From SZAS-18 sp038322235 (GTDB lineage: Bacteria > Verrucomicrobiota > Verrucomicrobiia > Chthoniobacterales > SZAS-18): a stretch of 64,000 nucleotides of DNA. Shown in pieces: positions 53,115-62,619 of the stretch (within the stretch, counting starts at the first letter, position 1; every line of letters begins with the position of its first letter). Position numbers and translations under genes: made by a program. The notes beneath the pieces were generated by a model that worked only from the letters and a program-made list of their open reading frames with translations, was not told the origin of the DNA and searched no databases. The stretch covers positions 1 through 64,000 of the forward strand of contig JBBQFQ010000006.1 in NCBI GenBank assembly GCA_038322235.1, read 5' to 3'.

Positions 53115-55898
53115 TCAGGGTTTCTGATAAAGGTAAAGCACCCGCGCCGGATTGTAGGAGACGGTGTCGTTCAGGTACGTGACGCCGTTCACCCCGCTGT
53201 AACCGCCCCAAATCAGCATCTCGTGGCCACTCCACACCGCGGTGTGTCCGGTGCGGAGCGCCGGAGCGTTGGCGTTGGTGGTCGCAGCCCAGCTATTGGC
53301 GGCCGGATTGTAGCGACCCCCGTCGGTGAGCGGAAAACCGTTCCCTCCGCCCCACACCACCATTTCGCTGCCCGTCCAGACCGCCGAGTGGTTGGATCGG
53401 CCCACGGGCGCGCTGGCGACGGAAAGCGCCGTCCAGGCGTTCCCCGCCGGGGAATAGCGCCCGCCATCGTTCAGAAAGCTTCCGCTGCCGTTTCCGCCCC
53501 AGACGATCATCTCGGAGCCCGTCCAAACCGCGGTGTGACTGGACCGCGCGGCCGGTGCGCCGGCATTGCTCAACTGCAACCAGTTATTGCCCGCCGGATT
53601 GTAGCGGCCCCCGCCGTTCACGTTGCCGTTCGTGCCGCCCCAGATGATCATTTCGCTGCCGGTCCACACCGCCGTGTGGTCGTAGGTCGCAGCCGGCGCG
53701 CCGCTGGCGGTCACCGCATTCCAAGAGTTGTTCGTCGGGTTGTAGCGGCTGCCGGTGGCTTGCGCCACGCCCGTCACGGCCCCGCCCCAGACGATCATTT
53801 CGGTCCCGCTCCACACCGCGGTGTGATCGCGGCGCGCGCTGGGCGCCCCGCTATTCGTTACGGAGGTCCAACTGTTGGTGGAGAGGTTATAACGACCGCC
53901 GTCGCCGAGGGCCAGATTTGCGGTGCCAATGCCACCCCAGACGATCATCTCCGTGCCGGTCCAGACGGCACTGTGAGAAATCCGCCCCACGGGCGCGCCG
54001 CTCGCCGTGACCGCGCTCCAACTGTTGAGCACCGGATTATAGCGACCGCCGTCGTTGGGGTAACTCCCGTTGTATCCGCCCCAGACGATCATCTCGCTCC
54101 CCGTCCACAACGCCGTGTGCAGCGAGCGCGGCGCCGGTGCCCCGGTGCTCAGTGCCAGCCAACTGTTCCCCGCCGAACTGTAGCGACCGCCATCGTTGAG
54201 TTCGATTCCACCGGATGAGCCGCCCCAGATGATCATCTCGCTGCCGGTCCACACCGCCGTCGGCGATTGGCGTGCCGCGGGTGCGCCCGAGAGCGGAAGC
54301 GTCGTCCAGGCGTTGGCGGTGGGGTTGTAGCGTGCTCCTCCGTTGAAGGTGGTGCTCGTGCCGAAATTGAATCCGCCCCAGACGATCATCTCGGTGCCGT
54401 TCCAGATCGCCGAATGGAGGCTCCGGGCGGGCGGCGCTCCGGCGCTGGCCAAGGCGGTCCAGGCGTTGCCCGCGGCGTTGTAGCGGCCGCCATCGTTTAA
54501 GGCGTTTCCATTGAAAACTCCGCCCCAGATAACCATCTCGCTGCCGGTCCACACCGCGGTGTGCGACTGCCGCGCCGAGGCAGCGCCTGTCGTCGCCACG
54601 GCCGTCCACGTGTTCGCGGTGGGATTGTAGCGCCCCCCGTCGTTGAGGGAGCCGAAACCGCCCGGCGATCCACCCCAGACGATCATTTCGGTTCCGGTCC
54701 ACACCACGCTGTGGGATTGACGCGCTACCGGAGCGCCGCCCGTTGCCACCGCACTCCAGGTGTTGGCCGCGGAATTGTAGCGTCCGCCATCGTTCAACGT
54801 GGTCAGGCCGCCCGGCGATCCGCCCCAGACAATCATCTCGCTTCCGGTCCAGACCGCGGTGTGATAGGTCCGCGCGCCGGGCGAACCCGCCGTCGCGAGC
54901 GCCGCCCACGTATCGAGGACGGGATTGTAGCGGCTGCCGCTATTGAAGACGATGACTCCGCTCCCGCCCCAGATGATCATCTCTGTCCCGGTCCACACCG
55001 CCGTGTGCTGAGAGCGCGCTGGGGGAGCGCCGCTGGTCGTCAAGGCGGTCCAGCTATTACTTGCCGGATTGTAACGTCCGCCGTCGTTCAAGTTGGTCCC
55101 GTCGGTCCCGCCCCAGACGATCATTTCACTGCCGGTCCAGATGGCGGTGTGCAGCGAGCGTGCGACCGGGATGGGACCGTTGCTGCGCAGTTGCCAGCTA
55201 TCGATGCCTTGAATCGTCCCGAGCCGGATGTAGCCGGCGTTCAACAGGGTTTGGTTTTCCGTTTCGGAGAGGATCAAGCCGCCGCTGGCCACGCCTGCCT
55301 GACCACTGGCGGCGAGGTTCGCGGCCGCGGCCCCGCTGGCGAGCTGGGCGCCGCCGATCGATCCGGCGGCGATGTTCGCCGCGGTGACCGCATTGTTCGC
55401 GAGCTGCGCCGCGCCCACGGCTCCCGCCGCGAGCTTGGCACTGGTGATAGCGCCATCGGGCACATTGCCCGCGATCACGGCATATCCGACCGCGGCGATG
55501 CGCTGGTCGGGCGTGATGAGTTGCGAGCCGTTGATGCCGTCGTTGAACCAGACCCGCAGACGCACATCCGGATTGTTGTTGAAAACGCTCGCGGGAATCG
55601 CCGTCATATTTGTCAGGGCGACATCGCCGAGCAGCGCGCTGTAGAGGCCCTTCGTGACCGTCAGGCCCACCGCGGCGAGCGGCTGCGATCCGGCGGTGCT
55701 CGTACCGTCATTGCTCCAGAAGGTGGTGCTGCCGTTACCGCTGACGAGGGCGAACTTGAATTGGCCCGCCCCATCGAAGTTGGCGCCGGCCACGGCCACG
55801 CGGCCCTGGTAGTTGAGGAGTTGCGGAATTTGCGCGTCGGCCGTGGCCAGACCGAGAGTCGACAGGGCGCAGGCGGCGAAGAAAAGGCGGAGAGACAT
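53115..55898 (-). CDS. Exported 14-kelch-repeat protein
   Basis: A 927-residue protein with a signal peptide (MSLRLFFAACALSTLGLATADA). An N-terminal domain of about 200 residues (QIPQLLNYQGRVAVAGANFDGAGQFKFALV) and an Ala-rich linker (AITSAKLAAGAVGAAQLANNAVTAANIAAG) lead into fourteen kelch repeats of about 49 residues. Each contains a version of HTAVWTGSEMIVWGG followed by LNDGGRYNPAxNSWTALT. Fourteen blades fit two seven-bladed propellers (inference). The repeats are very alike, suggesting recent expansion or gene conversion. Likely a secreted or surface protein for binding; no catalytic residues of galactose oxidase were recognised. Confidence 0.85.
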   Translation of the reverse strand: MSLRLFFAACALSTLGLATADAQIPQLLNYQGRVAVAGANFDGAGQFKFALVSGNGSTTFWSNDGTSTAGSQPLAAVGLTVTKGLYSALLGDVALTNMTAIPASVFNNNPDVRLRVWFNDGINGSQLITPDQRIAAVGYAVIAGNVPDGAITSAKLAAGAVGAAQLANNAVTAANIAAGSIGGAQLASGAAAANLAASGQAGVASGGLILSETENQTLLNAGYIRLGTIQGIDSWQLRSNGPIPVARSLHTAIWTGSEMIVWGGTDGTNLNDGGRYNPASNSWTALTTSGAPPARSQHTAVWTGTEMIIWGGSGVIVFNSGSRYNPVLDTWAALATAGSPGARTYHTAVWTGSEMIVWGGSPGGLTTLNDGGRYNSAANTWSAVATGGAPVARQSHSVVWTGTEMIVWGGSPGGFGSLNDGGRYNPTANTWTAVATTGAASARQSHTAVWTGSEMVIWGGVFNGNALNDGGRYNAAGNAWTALASAGAPPARSLHSAIWNGTEMIVWGGFNFGTSTTFNGGARYNPTANAWTTLPLSGAPAARQSPTAVWTGSEMIIWGGSSGGIELNDGGRYSSAGNSWLALSTGAPAPRSLHTALWTGSEMIVWGGYNGSYPNDGGRYNPVLNSWSAVTASGAPVGRISHSAVWTGTEMIVWGGIGTANLALGDGGRYNLSTNSWTSVTNSGAPSARRDHTAVWSGTEMIVWGGAVTGVAQATGSRYNPTNNSWNAVTASGAPAATYDHTAVWTGSEMIIWGGTNGNVNGGGRYNPAGNNWLQLSNAGAPAARSSHTAVWTGSEMIVWGGNGSGSFLNDGGRYSPAGNAWTALSVASAPVGRSNHSAVWTGSEMVVWGGGNGFPLTDGGRYNPAANSWAATTNANAPALRTGHTAVWSGHEMLIWGGYSGVNGVTYLNDTVSYNPARVLYLYQKP

Positions 55899-56018
55899 CG
55901 TAGTCTCTTTGCATACGAAGTCTCACTGGCGCAGTTTCGCCAAATCGCGCTGGCTCTCTGAGTAATACTTTTCCGGCGTGCGCGGGGGCATCTCCCGCCG
56001 CCATCGCGTGCGAAGAAA

Positions 56019-56260
56019 AATCGGTTGGCCGGCGTCGCCCTGGCGAATAAACGATCTGGGTTCGTCATTGCGAATGGCACGATCCTCAGCGGCCGCACCG
56101 CGAGTGGTGCTGCGGTCACGCCGGGCACCCGATCCGTGGGTGGCATTAATTGGAATGCCGCCCTCACGAAGGTGCGCGTGAGTGGGCTCGCTCTGATCGG
56201 TGTGAGGCTACGCGATCGATCTCGGGCGACCAAAGTTCTTGCAGATTTGCGATTAATTTA
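56019..56260 (+). pseudogene. Frameshifted fragment of a beta-helix module (third copy)
   Basis: In frame, AGVALANKRSG, VIANGTILSG, GGINWNAALTKVRVSGLALIGV match the module of the paralogue at 48530 (SGDAININGRNG, ITNGTILSG, GGVNWGSAPTNIRVSRLTVIGV). After GVG the match continues only in another frame (GYAIDLG at about 56202-56222), so a frameshift is present. Signal, N-terminus and C-terminus are missing. It is a decayed copy or recombination relic in the gap before the second TonB receptor. Confidence 0.7.
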
Positions 56261-56377
56261 TGGACGCCCATCGGGGGATCTGTTTTAGACGTGTAATAAT
56301 CGACTGCCCAAAGCGTTAGACCGCTTCCAGATTAAGTCACGCCTGACCACCTGCCTCACACCTCACCAAAGAAAAAT

Positions 56378-59300
56378 ATGCCCACAAAATATCGGATCGA
56401 ACCGGAAGCCTTCCGCCGTTCGCGGCTGCTCGGCCGATCGTTCGCTGCCTTCTCTGCCCTCACGCTGGCGGGCTCCGCCCTCGCGCAAGACTCCGAACAA
56501 GTTGCCCGGGTCATCGTCACGGGCTCATACATCCCCACGGCAGAATCGGAGGGGCCACTTCCCGTCTCCGTTTACACGGCCGCCACGCTGCAAAAGATTG
56601 GAGCAAACACCCCGGCCGAGGGTCTTCGTCAGCTTCCCTCGTTCATCGGCGCGACCGCCACGGAAAACGATTCAAACGGTGGTAATGGATCCGCCCGGAT
56701 CAACCTGCGTGCCCTGGGAGCGGGGAATACGCTGACGCTCATCAACGGGCGGCGCACGTTTGCCGGCGGTTTTGGAGACATCAACGCGCTGGGGATCGGC
56801 TACATCGAGCGCGCGGAAGTGCTCAAGGACGGCGCGTCTGCCGTCTACGGTTCCGACGCGGTCGCAGGCGTGGTGAACTTCATCCTCCTCAACGGGAGTG
56901 GAGCGGGAAAGCCGTTCACTGGCGTCGAAATCGATCTCCTTTATGGAAATACCAGCAAAAAGGACGCGAGCGTAAAACAAGCCTACCTCAACGCAGGTTT
57001 CACTTCTGGGGACGGGAAGCTTTCCTTGGTTTTCTCCGCAAATTACTACGATCGCCAGGCGGTTTATTCCCGCGATCGGACGCTTTCGTCTCTGGCTGAT
57101 CAGCGTCCGCTCGGCGGCCGCAACGGTGAATCGGGAACATTTCAAGGTCGCGTAAATCTCAGTAGTGCTTCACTCCTGCCGACGACTGACCCGGTCTTCG
57201 GGGCTGCCGTCAATCCGCGCAACCGGATCATCGTGAACGATACGGGCTTCATCACCGGACTCGCCTCCACGCGAGTGTTTAACCAAGTGCTTGGCGATGG
57301 CTTCAATTTCCGACTGTACACGCCGGCGATCCCGGCGCAGGAAAAGTTCAGTTATTACGGCGCCTTCAATTACAAGCCATTCGCTGACAAGCGGATGGAA
57401 ATCTACGGCGACATGATCTATTCGAACACCCGTCAGGACAACGGCTTGGCCCCTTCGCCTTTCAGTCTTAGCGTGGGGAACGTCCTTCCCGTGGGTCCGC
57501 TGTTTCTCGCGGGCAGCGCTGGGACAGCCGGAGACGGCGTAAATCTGTCGCCCTTCAACCCGTTTCCCACGAACGTAGCGACGCCCACCGCGCAATTGCC
57601 GTTCGCTCCGGGGAGCACCACGACACGCGTCGCGCGGAACCTGCTCACTTCGGTTCCGTACCGCCTGGTGGCCGAATCGGGCAATCGGCGCTCGGGATTC
57701 GACCACAAGTTCTATCGCTACGAAGGCGGGGTGAAGGGCGAGTTCACCCTCAAAGGCAGCCCGGTCGTCGGACTTTTGACGTATGACTTCGGGACGCTCT
57801 ATGAGGAGGACAAGCAGGTCCGCACGGACGGTGGCGATGCCTCGCGCTCGGCCATCGTCGCGCAGACCCTTCCTCCCGGGGCGCTCAGCGAGGCGATCCT
57901 CCGACGCCAATACACCGGCGCTCGACTCGATCGCGCGCTCGCGCTGAACCGTCAATTCGGGGGCACGTTCAACCCGTTTCGGGGCGAAAATGCACCTTCC
58001 ATCGGCACTGCGACGACCTACGATCCGGCGACCGGAGCTGCCAATGGGACTCGGGCTTTCGACAACAACGCGGCGGTCGCGCGAGCCGGCTACACCGGTC
58101 AGACGGTCTCGATCAACAAGCAATATCTCGTCGACGCAAAATTTGGCGGACTGCTTTTCCCCAATCTTCCGAATAACGGCATCGGCTTTAACGTGGGTTT
58201 CGAGTACCGTCAGGAGCGCTCCAGCTCGGAGGCGGATCCGACCCAGAAGCTGGGTGATCAGCTCGGTTTCAATGCCGGAGCAGACAACAGCTACCGCCGA
58301 AGTGTCTACTCGGCTTTCGCGGAATTGGCGGTGCCCATCATCACGCCCAACATGAAGGTGCCGTTCTTGCAGTCATTTGATGTCTCAGGGGCGGTTCGAT
58401 ATGAAAAATTTGACGTCTACGCGGGTGCAACACCTGGCGCACTGCCCGGGCAAAAGGCGAGCTTCGATAACGGCACTACCCCCCGCTTGACGATCAGGCT
58501 GCAGCCGATTCAGGATCTCACCCTCCGTGGCTCGTGGGGAAAATCCTTTGCCTCCCCTGGCTACGGCGCGCTCTTCAGTCCGGTGACGCAAAACTTCCCG
58601 CAGATCAACGATCCTTTCCGCGGCGTGGTCATCCAGCCGCCTGATGGCGTTTTTCAGAAGGGGAACGCCAGCCTGCAGCCCGAGAAGACGGACACCTACA
58701 CGGCCGGTCTCGTGTATACCCCCGCTTTTTTCAAGGGATTCACGATGACGGTCGACTACTACCAGATCAACACTTCGTCGCTGATCCTTGGGCCATCCAG
58801 TTTCGCGCAGTTGATCACGACGCTGAACGCCCGGAACGGCAGTTTTGGCATCACGGCGGATCAGTTTCGCGCCGGGGTTATCGGAGTCTATCGCGACAGC
58901 GGCGATCTCCGGGGAATCAACTCCCAGTTCTCGAACTCCGGCAAGCGATTGGTGGAGGGTCTGGACATGACCGCAACCTACGAACTGCCCACGACGGCGT
59001 GGGGTAAGTTCACCTGGACGTTGGGCTGGAATCACTTCTTCCGCTGGAAGGCGGAGGCGGTGACCGGCCTCGGAGCTACGAACTTCCGCGGCGGTAACTA
59101 TACCGCGCTCCCTCTGGCTCCAGGGGCGATTCCGAACAACAAGGGATTTTTCCGCACCGAGTGGGAGTATCGGAACTTCAACTTCGTCGCCACGACAAAC
59201 TACATCGACGGCTATCACAATGACGGGTCGTTCATTAATGGGAACGCGCAGATTGGCGGCACGGACGCCAATCCCGTCTACCGCCTCGTCCGGAACTCAC

Positions 59301-59587
59301 GTGAATACATCACGCTCGATGTCCAGGCATCCTATGAGTTCAAGAAGCCCACGAACGTCGCGACCTACAGCAAAGACGGCAAGGGCGTCAGAACGCAGGT
59401 CGCTCAAACCACCGGCGGCAGTTTTTCCCAAAAACTCCTGTGGGGAACGAAGCTGAAGGTCGGCGTGAATAATGTCTTCGACACGCCTCCGCCCTATGAT
59501 CCTGCCGCCTTTAACGACAACTACGACACCAATAGTTTTTCGATCCGGAATCGTTACTACTACGTTGGCGTAAACAAGAAGTTTTAG
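56378..59587 (+). CDS. TonB-dependent outer-membrane receptor, paralogue of the one at 337
   Basis: A 1069-residue receptor. The signal region MPTKYRIEPEAFRRSRLLGRSFAAFSALTLAGSALAQ has a long polar n-region. The TonB box/plug region reads RVIVTGSYIPTAESEGPLPVSVYTAATLQKIGANTPAEGLRQLPSF, then GSARINLRALGAGNTLTLINGRRTFAGG. Barrel strands end with NRYYYVGVNKKF, the aromatic terminal residue. It shares plug and late-barrel wording with the receptor at 337, but is longer. The nutrient is unknown. A strong intrinsic terminator follows at 59607. Confidence 0.93.
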   Translation: MPTKYRIEPEAFRRSRLLGRSFAAFSALTLAGSALAQDSEQVARVIVTGSYIPTAESEGPLPVSVYTAATLQKIGANTPAEGLRQLPSFIGATATENDSNGGNGSARINLRALGAGNTLTLINGRRTFAGGFGDINALGIGYIERAEVLKDGASAVYGSDAVAGVVNFILLNGSGAGKPFTGVEIDLLYGNTSKKDASVKQAYLNAGFTSGDGKLSLVFSANYYDRQAVYSRDRTLSSLADQRPLGGRNGESGTFQGRVNLSSASLLPTTDPVFGAAVNPRNRIIVNDTGFITGLASTRVFNQVLGDGFNFRLYTPAIPAQEKFSYYGAFNYKPFADKRMEIYGDMIYSNTRQDNGLAPSPFSLSVGNVLPVGPLFLAGSAGTAGDGVNLSPFNPFPTNVATPTAQLPFAPGSTTTRVARNLLTSVPYRLVAESGNRRSGFDHKFYRYEGGVKGEFTLKGSPVVGLLTYDFGTLYEEDKQVRTDGGDASRSAIVAQTLPPGALSEAILRRQYTGARLDRALALNRQFGGTFNPFRGENAPSIGTATTYDPATGAANGTRAFDNNAAVARAGYTGQTVSINKQYLVDAKFGGLLFPNLPNNGIGFNVGFEYRQERSSSEADPTQKLGDQLGFNAGADNSYRRSVYSAFAELAVPIITPNMKVPFLQSFDVSGAVRYEKFDVYAGATPGALPGQKASFDNGTTPRLTIRLQPIQDLTLRGSWGKSFASPGYGALFSPVTQNFPQINDPFRGVVIQPPDGVFQKGNASLQPEKTDTYTAGLVYTPAFFKGFTMTVDYYQINTSSLILGPSSFAQLITTLNARNGSFGITADQFRAGVIGVYRDSGDLRGINSQFSNSGKRLVEGLDMTATYELPTTAWGKFTWTLGWNHFFRWKAEAVTGLGATNFRGGNYTALPLAPGAIPNNKGFFRTEWEYRNFNFVATTNYIDGYHNDGSFINGNAQIGGTDANPVYRLVRNSREYITLDVQASYEFKKPTNVATYSKDGKGVRTQVAQTTGGSFSQKLLWGTKLKVGVNNVFDTPPPYDPAAFNDNYDTNSFSIRNRYYYVGVNKKF

Positions 59588-59606
59588 GGAACGTCTGATT
59601 CTCGCT

Positions 59607-59643
59607 CGGCCGCCGGAGAGTGCTCCGGCGGCCGTTTTGTTTT
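59607..59643 (+). terminator. Rho-independent terminator after the TonB receptor
   Basis: CGGCCGCCGGAG-AGTG-CTCCGGCGGCCG is a perfect 12-bp stem with a 4-nt loop, followed directly by TTTTGTTTT. It lies 19 bp beyond the stop codon. Confidence 0.92.
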
Positions 59644-59702
59644 CACGCGCGGCCGCGGGAAGGGAACGCTGCCGCCCGAAGGCTCTCGCCGCCTCCGGAA
59701 GG

Positions 59703-60674
59703 CTAATCCCCGTACCCTAACGGATGCTTTTGGTGCCAGGCCCAGGCGCTCGCGATGATGGTGTCGAGGGCCTGAAACTTGGGCTTCCAGCCGAGTTCGG
59801 CTTCGATCTTCTTCGAGGCGGCGATGAGGCGCGGCGGGTCCCCCGGACGGCGGGGTTTCACGATCGCGGGGATCGCGTGGCCGGTGATGCGGCGGCAGCA
59901 TTCGATCACCTCGAAGACGGAGTTTCCGCCGCCGGTGCCGAGATTGTAAAACGCGCTCTGCTGCCGGGTAAGCGCGAGCAGATGGGCCTCGGCGAGATCG
60001 ACGATGTGGATGTAATCCCGGATGCAGCTCCCATCGGGCGTCTCGTAGTCGCCGCCGTAGACTTCGACGTGCTCTTTCTGGCCCAGCGCGACCTTCAGGA
60101 CGTTGGGAATGAGATGCGTCTCGATGCGGTGGTCTTCGCCGTAGGTCTCACCCGCGCCGGCCGCATTGAAGTAGCGCAGCGAGACGAAGCGGAGGCCGTG
60201 AATGCGATCGTACCAGCGGAGGATCTGCTCGAAGATGAGTTTCGATTCGCCGTACGGGTTGATGGGGCGCTGGGGAATCGATTCGTCGATTGGCACGCGA
60301 TCCGGCATGCCGAACGTGGCGCAGGTGGAAGAGAAGACGAATTGCTTCACGCCCGCCGTCACCATCGCGTCGAGCAGGTTGATCCCGCCGCGGACGTTGT
60401 TGTTGAAATACTTCGACGGATTCACCATCGACTCGCCCACGAGGGCGTTCGCGGCGAAATGCATGACGGCGGCGGGTCGCTCCGCCTGCAGCGCGGCGCT
60501 GATGCAGCCGCCATCCTGCAGATCGCCGACGATCAACTTCGCCTGCGGATGGACCGCCTTCCGGTGGCCCTCGGTGAGGTTGTCGAAGACGACGACCTCA
60601 TCGCCGCGCCGGATCATCTGATCGACGCAATTGCTCCCGATGTAGCCGGCGCCGCCGGTGACGAAGATTTTCAT
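59703..60674 (-). CDS. galE: UDP-glucose 4-epimerase
   Basis: A 323-residue short-chain dehydrogenase/reductase of the extended type. The NAD site is MKIFVTGGAGYIGSNCVDQM (G-x-x-G-x-x-G at 7-13). The catalytic Tyr141 and Lys145 are in NPYGESKLIFEQILRWYD, after FSSTCATFG. YFNAAGAGETYGEDHRIETHLIPNVLKVALG and TPDGSCIRDYIHIVDLAEAHLLAL are standard GalE phrases. It interconverts UDP-glucose and UDP-galactose for surface polysaccharides or galactose use. Confidence 0.93.
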   Translation of the reverse strand: MKIFVTGGAGYIGSNCVDQMIRRGDEVVVFDNLTEGHRKAVHPQAKLIVGDLQDGGCISAALQAERPAAVMHFAANALVGESMVNPSKYFNNNVRGGINLLDAMVTAGVKQFVFSSTCATFGMPDRVPIDESIPQRPINPYGESKLIFEQILRWYDRIHGLRFVSLRYFNAAGAGETYGEDHRIETHLIPNVLKVALGQKEHVEVYGGDYETPDGSCIRDYIHIVDLAEAHLLALTRQQSAFYNLGTGGGNSVFEVIECCRRITGHAIPAIVKPRRPGDPPRLIAASKKIEAELGWKPKFQALDTIIASAWAWHQKHPLGYGD

Positions 60675-60730
60675 GCAGACAAGGGTGGGGGGATGAATGC
60701 GCCGCCAGCGGAGGGGAGGGCGGAATCGGC

Positions 60731-61063
60731 TCAGCGAATTCCGAGCAGCTCCACTTCGAAGATGAGCGTCGAATTTGGCGGGATCGCCCCCGGATATCCG
60801 GCGCGGCCGTAGGCGAGATCAGGCGGGATCGTTAGCTTGACCTTGTCGCCCACCTTCATCGTTGCGACGCCGAGATCCCAACCGGAAATGACCTGACCCG
60901 CGCCGAGCACGAAGTTGAAGGGTTCGCGGCGGTCCACCGAGCTGTCGAACTTGCCGCCGGTCGTGAACCAGCCGGTGTAGTGGACGCTGACGGTCTGGCC
61001 TTTCTTCGGGCTGGGGCCGGTTCCTTCGGTGAGTTTCTCGATTTGCAGTTCGGGTGCGGACAT
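60731..61063 (-). CDS. FKBP-type peptidyl-prolyl cis-trans isomerase
   Basis: A 110-residue single-domain FKBP without signal peptide, so probably cytosolic. Family phrases: GQTVSVHYTGWFTTGGKFDSSVDRREPFNFVLGAGQVISGWDLGVATMKVGDKVKLTIPPDLAYGRAGYPGAIPPNSTLIFEVELLGI. The aromatic binding-pocket residues (Tyr, Phe, Trp in VISGWD, Tyr in AYG) are retained. It lies 56 bp upstream of galE on the same strand, but a functional link is unlikely. Confidence 0.93.
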   Translation of the reverse strand: MSAPELQIEKLTEGTGPSPKKGQTVSVHYTGWFTTGGKFDSSVDRREPFNFVLGAGQVISGWDLGVATMKVGDKVKLTIPPDLAYGRAGYPGAIPPNSTLIFEVELLGIR

Positions 61064-61189
61064 GTCGGATCAGGACCACAGCGTGGGGTGCTGGTCAACG
61101 CAGGGCATGGCGCGCGTTGACGCCCCCGGCGCGACGCCCTACCCATCGGGCGCGCGGCCGCGGTTCCCGGCCGCCTTAGTTCCACTCCC

Positions 61190-62536
61190 ATGAAACCGCT
61201 CCTCACCGACGCCGCCGCCCGCGCCATTCATTATCTGGAGGGGCTGGAGGCGCGGAGCGTCGCGCCGACTGCCGCCGCGGTGGCGCGTCTGGGCGAGCTC
61301 GATGAACCCCTTCCGCCCCGGCCCGTTTCGCCGATGGAAACGCTCGCGCTGCTCGATGAGATCGGCTCGCCCGCGACCACCGCGATGGCCGGCCCGCGTT
61401 TTTTCGGCTTCGTCATCGGCGGCGCCCTGCCCGTAACGCTCGCAGCCAACTGGCTCGCGGGGGCGTGGGACCAAAACGGGGCGTTGTTCCGTCCGACCCC
61501 GGCGACAGCCTATCTCGAGCAGGTCGCGCTCCGCTGGCTGCTCGACGTCCTCCAGCTCCCCCCGGAGAGCGCCGGCGCGTTCGTCACGGGCGCCACGGTG
61601 GCGAATCTCACCGCGCTCGCGGCCGCGCGCCATTCGGTCCTCGCCCGGACGGGCTGGAACGTGGAGGCGGACGGACTCTTCTCCGCGCCGCCGATCACGG
61701 TGATCGTGAGCGAGGAGGCGCATCCCTCGGTGACGAAAGCGCTCGGCATTCTCGGCCTCGGGCGCAGCCGCGTGACGAAGGTGCCGGCCGATGCGCAGGG
61801 TCGGCTGCGAGCGGATCGGCTGCCGGCGCTCGCCGGGCCCACGATCATCTGTCTGCAGGCCGGCAACGTGAACACCGGCGCGTTCGATCCGATCGGCGAG
61901 ATCTGCGATCGCGCGCACGCCGCCGGGGCCTGGGTGCACGTCGATGGCGCGTTCGGACTTTGGGCTGCCGCCGCGCCGGGTCTGACGCATTTGAGCGCGG
62001 GGATCGAGCGAGCGGATTCGTGGGCCACCGATGCCCACAAATGGCTCAACGTGCCGTACGATTGCGGGCTCGCGTTTGTCCGCGAGGCGCACGCGTTGCG
62101 GGCGGCCATGGCGATCACCGCGGAATATCTGCCGACCGAGAGCGAGCATCGGAATCCCTCCGACTTCACGCCCGAGCTTTCCCGGCGCGCGCGGGGCGTC
62201 GAGGTCTGGGCGGCCTTGCGCACGCTGGGTCGGGCCGGGCTCGCGGCGATGATCGAAAAGAACTGCGCCCAGGCGCGGCGTTTCGCCGAGCGGCTCGCGG
62301 CGGCGGGATTTGCGATCCTCAACGAGGTCGCGCTGAACCAGGTACTCGTCTCCTTTGGCGACGCGGCGACCACGACCCGCGTCATTCAGGCGATCCAGGA
62401 CGACGGCACGTGCTGGGCGGGGATCACCGTCTGGCAGGGAAAGACGGCGATGCGCATCAGCGTCTCCTCGTGGGCCACGACCGATGAGGACGTCGAGCGC
62501 AGCGCGGACGCGATGATCCGGATCGCGGGGCGGTGA
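61190..62536 (+). CDS. PLP-dependent decarboxylase-fold enzyme (group II-like)
   Basis: A 448-residue PLP enzyme of the aromatic-amino-acid/glutamate decarboxylase fold. GPRFFGFVIGGALPVTLAANWLAGAWDQNGALF and GAFVTGATVANLTALAAARH form the phosphate site. SEEAHPSVTKALGILGLG provides the stacking His, HVDGAFG the Asp, and TDAHKWLNVPYDCG the Schiff-base Lys (about residue 284). Such open-family members decarboxylate aromatic or acidic amino acids, but substrate residues cannot be assigned. A side reaction such as aldehyde formation is possible. Confidence 0.85.
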   Translation: MKPLLTDAAARAIHYLEGLEARSVAPTAAAVARLGELDEPLPPRPVSPMETLALLDEIGSPATTAMAGPRFFGFVIGGALPVTLAANWLAGAWDQNGALFRPTPATAYLEQVALRWLLDVLQLPPESAGAFVTGATVANLTALAAARHSVLARTGWNVEADGLFSAPPITVIVSEEAHPSVTKALGILGLGRSRVTKVPADAQGRLRADRLPALAGPTIICLQAGNVNTGAFDPIGEICDRAHAAGAWVHVDGAFGLWAAAAPGLTHLSAGIERADSWATDAHKWLNVPYDCGLAFVREAHALRAAMAITAEYLPTESEHRNPSDFTPELSRRARGVEVWAALRTLGRAGLAAMIEKNCAQARRFAERLAAAGFAILNEVALNQVLVSFGDAATTTRVIQAIQDDGTCWAGITVWQGKTAMRISVSSWATTDEDVERSADAMIRIAGR

Positions 62537-62619
62537 CGTGGTTCGGACCCGCGGCGAGCGGCCGCCGATCTCCGCATCACGAACGACCTTCGGTGCGGCT
62601 GTCTGCGCTTCGAGCACAG

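Noticed and set aside
54561..55961. Plus-strand frame of 466 codons opposite the kelch gene
   Set aside because: Its periodicity only mirrors the kelch repeats on the minus strand.
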